Source: CAZDHT01 sp964505325
GTDB taxonomy: Bacteria > Planctomycetota > PUPC01
Length of the DNA stretch: 8,866 nucleotides
NCBI GenBank assembly: GCA_964505325.1
Contig: CAZDHT010000230.1
Coordinates: 1-8,866, forward strand
Direction: 5' to 3'
The position numbers and the translations under genes are program-made. Numbering within the stretch: the first letter of the stretch is position 1; each line of letters begins with the position of its first letter. The notes below the pieces were generated by a model that saw only the letters and a program-made list of their open reading frames with translations, was not told where the DNA came from and did not search any database. Of this stretch, positions 1-6,112 are shown one piece after another.

Positions 1-2539
1 AGCAGGCGCATCCGCCGCCCGCGTAGGGCGTGTTGAACCCGGCGTACCCGACGCCACCGTAGAACCACTCGGCCCCGTCCACCCATCGGCCGGACAGCTC
101 CGGCTTGCGCTCCGGCCGCGCCGCGTCGGACAGCGGAAGCGGGCCGCGTTTGCCTCCGCAGATGATCTTGGCCTTCTTCGGCGGGAACTTGATGATGGTT
201 TCCGACATGTAGTTGAAGTATCGCACCCCGTCGAGCACCCGAGTCGGCGTGGCCATCACGTAGATGTTGTCGTCCCGGTCGATGTGCACGCCGTCGAGCT
301 GAGGGAGGCCCCAGATCGCGTCCTTGTGGACCAGCTTCCCGTGCTTGTCCCAGATGTGCACGCTGCACGAGGTGGACGACTCCTCCCGGCCGGGGTACAT
401 CATGGGGCGGTAGGGTTTTCCGTGTTGCGTCGCCTTTCCGAAGATCTCGAAATCGTGGTGGACCACGCGGCCCTTGGGTCGGTTGGAGCACGCGACCGCC
501 AGGTGCCCCTTGGGCGATACGCTCATTCCACCTTGATGGAAGCAGACGGGGCTGACCGACGGCATCACCACCGCGGCGATGGCGGGCGCCGCGTTCCCGC
601 CCATGCCGCAGCTCACCCGGTCCAGTTGCTCGCCGTAGTCCCAAGGGACCTCGCGCCACGTCTCGGGATTGTAGCGCGCCACCACGTCCGTGGTCCGCAT
701 GTAGATCAGGCCATTGAGATCGAAGGCGATGTCCAGCGCGTTGAAGGGCAGGGGGACGGACCGGATGGCGCCCGTCTCGGGGTCGATCTCAATCAGCCGG
801 TTGAACGCTTTGACGGTGGCGCCGCTGTCGGCCTCGCCGACGTAGAGCTTGCCGTTGGTGGGGTTGACGTAGCAGTGCTGAATGTTGTGCGCGATGGGCC
901 GCACGCGCTTGACCTTCCGGACCGCGCGCCTGCCGAAGGCGCCGATGACCGCCCACTTGCCGCCCTGCTTACGGACGATCTTGATGCCCCTTGCCCACAC
1001 CCCGTGGGCCATCACCTTTCGGTGGTCGATGTAGAGGATGCGGTGATCGGCGCGGGTGGCGACGAACTTGCGGCTGTTGATCCAGAACACCGGCTGCTTG
1101 CCCGGCGCCCACGAGTCGAGTTCGACGTGATGAAGCTGGCCCGCCTGGAACACGCGGCCATGACCGGCGGGGCCGATCGGCAGCGGCTCGAACGATGTCC
1201 GCTTACACTGGGGGTACGGGCTGAAGGTCGCGATGGTGTTCTTGATCTTCTTGAAGTCGTAGTTGTAGGCCCGCCACGAATTGCCGGGAATGCCGATGGG
1301 CGCCCACGAGCAAACGAAAATCTCGCCCGTCTTCTGGTGGACCATCACCTTCGTCGGCTTGTCGACTGGGATCGATTTCAGGTGCCCCACGCTCGGGTCG
1401 AAGACCTGCACGCGGTTGTTGAGGAAGTCCGACACGTAGACGCGCCCCTTCGGGTCACAGGCAACCGATGTCGGTACAGCGAAGTGCTTATTGTCTTTTC
1501 CGAAGTCGCCGTACTTGGTGCTGCCGACAAAGACCTCGGCCTTCTCGCCCTTCTCGAAATCAACGCGCATCACCACGTCGAAGCAGCCGGAGTGGCCGCT
1601 GCGCTGCCGCCACAGGTAGCCGGTCATGTACAGTGTCTTGCCGTCCGGCGAGAACGCCAGGCTGGTCGGGCCGATCATGTACTTGCCCGTGCCGTAGCCG
1701 CCGTAGCCGCCCCGGTGGATTTGGAACCCCGTCTCCGGCCCCTTCAGCGGCAGGCCGCCGGTCGTGCCGTCGGTGGCCAGGCGATTGAGGTGCTCGCGGG
1801 CAAGGGCGATCCGGCCCCCGCGCACGGCCATCCCCATCGCCGCGGCCCCGTACCGGGCGCCGTTCTTGTCGTGGATGCTGTCGTTGTTGCCCGAGGTCAG
1901 CAGCGTCTGCTGATAGCCGCTCTCCTTAAGCGGCAGCGTGTATCCCTGGGGGAACTTGTGCCAGCGCAGCCCCTGGACCTCCTTGAGCTTGTCCGCCGGG
2001 AACGGGTAGATGGTTCGGACGTAGTTTCCCTCATGGTCGAACAGCCGCAGGTAGTCGACGCCCTGGCCGTCGAACACATACACGCCCTCCGGCGCGGGAG
2101 CCATGATTGGCAGGCCCCCGCGCTGCTTGTGCGGCGACCAGAGGAGCGTGCGCTCGAAGCGGGGCTTGAGCCCGAGTGACACGCGAACCGTCAGGCTGTC
2201 TTTATCATCGATGTACGTGCCCTGATCGTTCTTGCCGTCCCAGACCAGCGTCTGCTTCTTCGAGCTCTTCTGGAACGGCGCCGGCGCGTTCACCCCCAGG
2301 ACGCCGCTGGCGAGGTGGCGAATGATGCGCCCCTCCGTGTCCTCGATGGCGACCGTCGCGTCGCAGTATGCCTTCGACGCAAACCTGATGGTGACCTTGT
2401 CGCCCTGGCGCGTGACGGCCGGCTTCTGTGTGAAGTCAAAGACCTGCTCCCGCTTCACCTTGAACTCATCAAGGTCGCCGGCCACGGCCACGGATGAAAG
2501 CAACACAACGCCGATTACTGCTAACTGCTTGCTGTTCAC
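1..2539 (-). CDS. Exported FlgD-Ig/NHL beta-propeller protein, paralog 3 (3' partial, GTG start)
   Basis: The reading frame is open from GTG 2539 to the window edge, 846 codons. GTG is chosen because an in-frame TAA lies two codons upstream and the product begins with a good signal peptide, MNSKQLAVIGVVLLSSVAVA, followed by GDLDEFKVK, matching DFDEFKVK in paralog 2. A purine-rich AAGGA lies 10 nt upstream. The Ig-like domain contains VWDGKNDQGTYIDDK and LTVRVSLGLKPRFERTL. Propeller blades include CDPKGRVYVSDFLNNRVQVF (near 1405-1470) and WREVPWDYGEQ (near 625-660). The frame leaves the window at AGGGCAC, the start of the conserved C-x-C block, so roughly 110 residues are missing. It shares the stretch LNRLATDGTTGGLPLKGPE with paralog 1 but has its own segment, about 1000-1300, that neither paralog matches well by eye. 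Its role is unknown; export and propeller fold are inferred from sequence. Confidence 0.92.
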   Translation of the reverse strand, partial: MNSKQLAVIGVVLLSSVAVAGDLDEFKVKREQVFDFTQKPAVTRQGDKVTIRFASKAYCDATVAIEDTEGRIIRHLASGVLGVNAPAPFQKSSKKQTLVWDGKNDQGTYIDDKDSLTVRVSLGLKPRFERTLLWSPHKQRGGLPIMAPAPEGVYVFDGQGVDYLRLFDHEGNYVRTIYPFPADKLKEVQGLRWHKFPQGYTLPLKESGYQQTLLTSGNNDSIHDKNGARYGAAAMGMAVRGGRIALAREHLNRLATDGTTGGLPLKGPETGFQIHRGGYGGYGTGKYMIGPTSLAFSPDGKTLYMTGYLWRQRSGHSGCFDVVMRVDFEKGEKAEVFVGSTKYGDFGKDNKHFAVPTSVACDPKGRVYVSDFLNNRVQVFDPSVGHLKSIPVDKPTKVMVHQKTGEIFVCSWAPIGIPGNSWRAYNYDFKKIKNTIATFSPYPQCKRTSFEPLPIGPAGHGRVFQAGQLHHVELDSWAPGKQPVFWINSRKFVATRADHRILYIDHRKVMAHGVWARGIKIVRKQGGKWAVIGAFGRRAVRKVKRVRPIAHNIQHCYVNPTNGKLYVGEADSGATVKAFNRLIEIDPETGAIRSVPLPFNALDIAFDLNGLIYMRTTDVVARYNPETWREVPWDYGEQLDRVSCGMGGNAAPAIAAVVMPSVSPVCFHQGGMSVSPKGHLAVACSNRPKGRVVHHDFEIFGKATQHGKPYRPMMYPGREESSTSCSVHIWDKHGKLVHKDAIWGLPQLDGVHIDRDDNIYVMATPTRVLDGVRYFNYMSETIIKFPPKKAKIICGGKRGPLPLSDAARPERKPELSGRWVDGAEWFYGGVGYAGFNTPYAGGGCAC

Positions 2540-2541
2540 TG
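2514..2541 (-). repeat. Heptamer array over the start of paralog 3
   Basis: Four degenerate heptamers read on the minus strand: CAGTGAA, CAGCAAG, CAGTTAG, CAGTAAT, followed by CGG. The GTG start codon of paralog 3 lies inside the first unit, and the array encodes the first residues MNSKQLAVI. The same pattern covers the starts of paralog 2 and the ankyrin ORF. Heptameric short tandem repeats are known in several bacterial groups; assignment to a named family is not possible from one window. Confidence 0.65.
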
Positions 2542-2542
2542 T

Positions 2543-5503
2543 TTATTCGTCCTTGTCCAGAACATCCTTGAGTGCGACCTTCTCCGTCGCGTGGTAGCCC
2601 AGCTTCACGCTGAGGATGCGCGCGTTGCCCGGGTCGGCGATAAACAGGCGCCGGTCGGTGTGCGTCGCGACGTAGGCGCCGTGGAACAACGCCACCTCGT
2701 CGCCCCCAATGGGGCGACGTAGCAGTTTCCTCCCGGAAACTGCCCCGGCAGCCTTGCTGCCGCCGTCGCCGCCGATCGGACGCGGCTTCGGCGGGCCGCC
2801 CGCCCTGATCAACGGCTCCCCGTCGTCGACGTTGCCGTATGTTCCGATCCGCAGGATCACGTTCCCGTTCGAGTCCAGCACCGCCACGCTGTAGCGATCC
2901 ATCTCCGGCGCGAACGACCGGGCGAAGTAGTCGAGCGCAAAGCGGGTGTTGTAGCACGAGCACCCGACGCCGCGGTTCTTGCCGCAGTACCCGACGCCGC
3001 CGTAGAGCCACTCGGCGCCGTGCACCCAGGCGCTGCCCTGGAGGGCGCTCTGCACATCGAACGGCCCGTCCGGCCGCCCGCCCGGCTTGACCGCCACGGG
3101 GACGCCCTTGCCGATGCTGGTCACCTTGCCCGCCTTGGGGCGGAACTTGATGATCGTGCCGGCCATGTCGTTGAAGTACCGTTTTCCGTCGAGCAGGCGG
3201 GTGGCCGACGACAGCACGTAGATGTCGTCGCGGTGGTCGATGCCCAGGCCGTAGAGGTCGGGCAGGCCGGGGGCGGCGTCCTCGATGATCAGCTTTCCGC
3301 GCGCGTCCCAGACGTGGACCAGCGCCCGTTTGTGGCCGAGCGCCCGGCCGGGGTAAACGCGGGGCGCGTACGCTTTGCCCTCTTCGAGCGCCTCCTTGTC
3401 GTCGGTCCGCAGTTCGAGTGTGCTTTCGGTGTAGCAGGCGACGGCAAGCCGGCCGCGCAGCGAGACGTGCATCCCGCCCATGTGCCAGTTGATCCCCTGG
3501 AACACGGGCAGCGCAGAGACGGCCCCGCGGACGCGCGCCCAGGACATGCTGGAGAACGACAGGCGGTTGCGCTCCTCGCCGTAGTCCCACGGCACCTCGC
3601 GCCAGTTCCGCGCGTCGTACCGCGCGACGAACGACATCGAGCGGAGGTACGCCCGGCCGGCGTGGTCGAAGCACATCTCCTCGCTGTTGAAGGGCAGGCT
3701 CACCGTCTTGATCCTGCCCGTGTTCGGGTCGATGCGGGTCACGTCCTGGAACGACGTGCCGTTGGCGACGTAGACGCAGCCGGTCGCGGGATTCACATAG
3801 AGCCGCTGGCGGATGCTCGCGGCGGATTGGCTGGTGATGCGGCTCTGCCGGACCTCCTTGCCGAAGTCGCGGACGACGCGCAGCTTGCCGCCCTTGATCT
3901 GGAGGAGCTGGATGCTCACTTTGTCCCAGTTGCCGCGGAACGGAGCGCCGGGGACGAACCACACGGTCGGCGGATCGGTCCGGAAGTCGACGTCGGCGGC
4001 GAACTGCGCGCCGCTGGCGATGCTGCTGCCGCCGCCCGGTCGAGCCTCGCCCCGGTAGCCGACCGCGGGCAGCGGCCAGGCGCCGAGCGGCTTGGGGGCC
4101 TTGAGCGGACCGTACCGCCGCAGCGCCGCCGGGACACGGGTCCAGCCTTTGTGCTGCTTCTCGCTGGCCATGGTCTCGAGCACCAGGCGTGCGTTGCCGA
4201 CCACCCAGGAGAAAACCCACAGCTCGCCGGTCCGCGGGTTGATGCACACCTTCACCGGCTTCGTCGCGGGAATGCTCTTGAGGAGCACCGCATCGGGGCT
4301 GAACACCTGGATACGGTCGTTCATGTAGTCGGCGATGTAGACACGCCCCTTCGCGTCGCAGGCGACGCAGGTCGGGACGCTGAGTTCCTTCGGCCCGCTG
4401 CCGCCCTTGTACTGGCTGGTGTTGCCGAGAAAGAGCTGCGGCGGCTGGCCGCCGTCGAACGGCATCCGCAGCACGGCGTGCAGGCTGTCGTAGTTCCACG
4501 GCTGGGACCAGAAGTAGCCGGAGAGATAGAGCCACTTGCCGTCGGGGCTGATGGCCAGGCTGCGCGGGCCGACCTCGTAGGTGCCGCCGCGGAACGAGTG
4601 CACCGTCCGCATCCGCCCGGGAAGGCTGGCCTTCGGGCCGTAGATACGACAGCCGGCGCCGCCGCCGTCCGTACCGAAGCGGTTGAGCTTCCAGTAGGCT
4701 AGCGCCAGCTTCCCGCGATGGACGGTCATCCCGCGCGCGGCGCGGCCGTACATCCCGAAGTGGCACGGATACCCCGCCACCACCGACTCGTACGTCTTCG
4801 TCTTTGGCTTGTACGTCACCGGGTGGCAGTTGGTGCCGGACGTCAGCATCGTCGTCTGGAGGAAGTTGCACTTGAGCGCGAGCGTCGCCCCGTCCTGCGG
4901 GAATCTGTGGCGGTGGAGTCCGGCCACCGTGCCGATCCTGTCCGCGGGGAACGGATAGACCGTCCGCACGTAGTCGCCCTTGTGATCGAACAGGCGGACG
5001 TGATCGATGGACGAGCCGGAGTCGTAGACGTAAACGCCTTCGGGCGCGGCGCAGATGATGGGCGGCTCGCCCGACCAGCGCTTCTTCGTCGCCCAGAACA
5101 GCGTGCGCTCGAAGCGCGGCTTGAGCCCAAGCGACACACGGACGGTGAGGTCTTCCTTGTCGTCGATGTAGACGCCCTGGTCGTTCTTGCCGTCCCAGAC
5201 CAGCGTCTGCGCCAGCGAGTTCTTCTGGAACGGCGGCGGCGCGTTCTTCCCCAGCACGCCGCAGGCCAGGTGGCGGATGATCTCGCCTTCCGCGTCCTCG
5301 ATGGCGACAGTTGCGTCGCAGTACGCCTTCGACGCGAACCTGACGGTGACCTGGTCGCCCCGCCGCGTCAGCTTCGGCTTCTGCGTGAACTCAAAGACCG
5401 CCTGCCGCTTGACCTTGAACTCGTCGAAGTCGGAGGCCGTGGCCGACGCGGCAAGCAGGCACGTCAACACTATGCAGATTGCCGATCGCTGACGACTGTT
5501 CAT
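2543..5503 (-). CDS. Exported FlgD-Ig/NHL beta-propeller protein, paralog 2 (complete)
   Basis: This is a complete 986-residue protein. The ATG at 5503 is supported by an in-frame TAA two codons upstream and by a clear signal peptide: basic n-region MNSRQR, hydrophobic SAICIVLTCLLAASATA, cleavage likely after ATA. The cysteines do not form a good lipobox, so it is probably secreted rather than lipidated. An FlgD-type Ig-like domain spans about residues 52-137 (VWDGKNDQG at 102-110). NHL/SMP-30-like propeller repeats follow, including CDAKGRVYIADYMNDRIQVF near 377-396 and WREVPWDYGEE from 634. Next come C848-x-C850 in the block CSCYNTRFALDYFARSF and the family C-terminus RILSVKLGYHATEKVALKDV. 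No enzyme motif is seen. Compared with paralog 1 it carries a 22-residue insertion (about 913-935) encoded by three perfect DNA hairpins. The Shine-Dalgarno is weak. It is followed after 3 nt by paralog 3, implying co-transcription. The family assignment is firm; the function is not known. Confidence 0.93.
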   Translation of the reverse strand: MNSRQRSAICIVLTCLLAASATASDFDEFKVKRQAVFEFTQKPKLTRRGDQVTVRFASKAYCDATVAIEDAEGEIIRHLACGVLGKNAPPPFQKNSLAQTLVWDGKNDQGVYIDDKEDLTVRVSLGLKPRFERTLFWATKKRWSGEPPIICAAPEGVYVYDSGSSIDHVRLFDHKGDYVRTVYPFPADRIGTVAGLHRHRFPQDGATLALKCNFLQTTMLTSGTNCHPVTYKPKTKTYESVVAGYPCHFGMYGRAARGMTVHRGKLALAYWKLNRFGTDGGGAGCRIYGPKASLPGRMRTVHSFRGGTYEVGPRSLAISPDGKWLYLSGYFWSQPWNYDSLHAVLRMPFDGGQPPQLFLGNTSQYKGGSGPKELSVPTCVACDAKGRVYIADYMNDRIQVFSPDAVLLKSIPATKPVKVCINPRTGELWVFSWVVGNARLVLETMASEKQHKGWTRVPAALRRYGPLKAPKPLGAWPLPAVGYRGEARPGGGSSIASGAQFAADVDFRTDPPTVWFVPGAPFRGNWDKVSIQLLQIKGGKLRVVRDFGKEVRQSRITSQSAASIRQRLYVNPATGCVYVANGTSFQDVTRIDPNTGRIKTVSLPFNSEEMCFDHAGRAYLRSMSFVARYDARNWREVPWDYGEERNRLSFSSMSWARVRGAVSALPVFQGINWHMGGMHVSLRGRLAVACYTESTLELRTDDKEALEEGKAYAPRVYPGRALGHKRALVHVWDARGKLIIEDAAPGLPDLYGLGIDHRDDIYVLSSATRLLDGKRYFNDMAGTIIKFRPKAGKVTSIGKGVPVAVKPGGRPDGPFDVQSALQGSAWVHGAEWLYGGVGYCGKNRGVGCSCYNTRFALDYFARSFAPEMDRYSVAVLDSNGNVILRIGTYGNVDDGEPLIRAGGPPKPRPIGGDGGSKAAGAVSGRKLLRRPIGGDEVALFHGAYVATHTDRRLFIADPGNARILSVKLGYHATEKVALKDVLDKDE
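2550..2554 (-). promoter_or_regulatory. Candidate ribosome binding site of paralog 3
   Basis: AAGGA lies 10 nt upstream of GTG 2539, inside the last codons of paralog 2. The spacing is somewhat long for a Shine-Dalgarno, so support is moderate; the tight junction also permits re-initiation by ribosomes ending on paralog 2. Confidence 0.35.
2699..2764. repeat. 66-nt triple-hairpin palindromic insertion inside paralog 2
   Basis: Aligning paralogs 1 and 2 at the conserved GGDEVAL segment leaves 66 extra nt (22 codons) in paralog 2. The block is three adjacent perfect inverted repeats on the plus strand: CGTCGCCCC/GGGGCGACG (2698-2706 with 2711-2719, loop CAAT), GCAGTTTCC/GGAAACTGC (2722-2730 with 2735-2743, loop TCCC), and CGGCAGC/GCTGCCG (2746-2752 with 2756-2762, loop CTT). 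The encoded peptide is GGSKAAGAVSGRKLLRRPIGGD. The peptide RPIGGD occurs on both sides of the insertion, and the two DNA copies differ only at synonymous positions. The structure suggests a REP- or MITE-like mobile repeat carried in frame; other genomic copies cannot be seen here. Confidence 0.8.
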
Positions 5504-5505
5504 TG
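5482..5505 (-). repeat. Heptamer array over the start of paralog 2
   Basis: Three heptamers on the minus strand, CAATGAA, CAGTCGT and CAGCGAT, are followed by CGG. The ATG start of paralog 2 is inside the first unit. It is one unit shorter than the arrays at paralog 3 and the ankyrin ORF and more degenerate, so alone it would not be convincing. The shared phase, with the start codon in unit one and CGG at the end, supports it. Confidence 0.5.
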
Positions 5506-5774
5506 CTTACCCGTGCGCATGGACTCTTCACAAATGAAATTCAAGAAGCCTATTTGAGAGGATACTAGAAAGGTGTCGAGCATGCAACGAACCCGCACCC
5601 GTGCGCGCGAAATATCCACAAATGGAGCAAGGCTGACAGCAACCCGTGTCCGGCGAGCTGCTCAAGTCATACCGGAAGGCGGCGTAGCAGGGCCCGAACA
5701 CAGCACTCCCCGGCGGACGTTGGTGCGGCCCGTCTTCGTGATGAGGTTTCACTCCCTCGCCTTCGGCTTCTGCT
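5504..5774 (-). other. Intergenic leader upstream of paralog 2
   Basis: This is the only sizeable gap between genes (271 nt; 245 nt if the ankyrin frame is restored). The part nearest paralog 2 (about 5521-5580) is clearly more AT-rich than the surrounding coding DNA and is the likely site of a promoter for paralogs 2 and 3. A weak -10-like TAGTAT sits at 5567-5562, but no convincing -35 at proper spacing was found. No intrinsic terminator (stem plus T tract) is visible after the ankyrin ORF. A 74-codon ORF (5752-5528, GTG start) crosses the region but has no recognisable motif and is not called. Confidence 0.45.
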
Positions 5775-6110
5775 TCAGTTCCCGCGCCGGCTTCGCCCGT
5801 ATCGCCGAAGCGCGGCCCTCACCTCCTTCGCGCTGGCGTGCTCCACCGGCATCATGCCGTGCCCGTCGACCGCGTTCACGGCCGCGCCGTCCGCGATCAG
5901 TTGCCTCGCGAACGCCGTGCACCCGCCGTACGATGCGGACAGCAGCAGCACGTCGCGGTGCTGTTTCACCTGCGCGCCCCGTTCGATCAGAAACATCACC
6001 AGCTTCGCCCGCCCGTAGTGCGCCGCCATCAACGCGAGCGCCCAGACAACCGCGACCCTCGCCGCGGCCAGGAAAACCGCACCGATCACTGATAACTGGT
6101 CACTGATCAC
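5775..6110 (-). CDS. Small ankyrin-repeat protein, probably frameshifted near its C-terminus
   Basis: This 111-residue ORF starts at GTG 6110, which overlaps the stop of the upstream propeller gene (GTGA). A Shine-Dalgarno-like GGAGG lies at 6119-6115, 4 nt upstream. Residues 1-30 (MISDQLSVIGAVFLAAA, then RVAVVWALALMAA) are hydrophobic and could be a weak signal or anchor segment, but have no basic residue before the hydrophobic core. Two ankyrin repeats are visible: ALMAAHYGRAKLVMFLIERG (about 27-45) and LLLSASYGGCTAFARQLIADG followed by AAVNAVDGHGMMPVEHA (about 55-92). A third partial repeat, AKEVRAALRRYG, comes last. Ankyrin repeats mediate protein-protein contacts; the partner is unknown. 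The C-terminus ends abruptly as RSRRGN. One extra G in the GGG run at 5796-5798 would instead give YGAKPARELKQKPKARE with a stop at 5749, a far more typical ankyrin ending. The first repeat lacks its usual beginning, so the gene may be a 5'-truncated remnant joined to a repeat-derived start. Confidence 0.7.
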   Translation of the reverse strand: MISDQLSVIGAVFLAAARVAVVWALALMAAHYGRAKLVMFLIERGAQVKQHRDVLLLSASYGGCTAFARQLIADGAAVNAVDGHGMMPVEHASAKEVRAALRRYGRSRRGN

Positions 6111-6112
6111 TT
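6082..6112 (-). repeat. Heptamer array over the start of the ankyrin ORF
   Basis: The minus strand reads AAGTGAT, CAGTGAC, CAGTTAT, CAGTGAT, then CGG. The three last units are close to one another (CAGTNAY). The first unit holds both the GTG start of the ankyrin ORF and the TGA stop of propeller paralog 1. Over 29 nt from the GTG it matches the start of paralog 3 at 22 positions by eye. Confidence 0.65.

Noticed and set aside
284..2179. Long plus-strand ORF of 631 codons
   Set aside because: It lies antisense to paralog 3. Similar long antisense ORFs occur opposite the other paralogs (3020-4702, 4718-5557, 6968-8836), as expected from GC-rich codon bias, and the translations have no domain character.
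2698..2762. Hairpins considered as transcription terminators
   Set aside because: They lie inside an intact coding frame about 150 nt before its stop and no T tract follows any stem on either strand.
2469..4871. 800-codon minus-strand ORF overlapping paralog 2 in another frame
   Set aside because: Its translation is arginine-, proline- and alanine-rich without motifs. It crosses the paralog 2/3 junction and is a shadow of GC-rich coding sequence.
5528..5752. 74-codon cysteine-containing ORF between the ankyrin ORF and paralog 2
   Set aside because: It has no recognisable motif and runs into the AT-rich leader. Its only support is a GTGA overlap with the restored ankyrin stop, which is too little to call a gene.
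5759..5810. Inverted repeat CTTCGGC/GCCGAAG near the ankyrin 3' end
   Set aside because: The loop of about 36 nt is long, the stem is short and there is no T tract. It is likely chance in GC-rich sequence.
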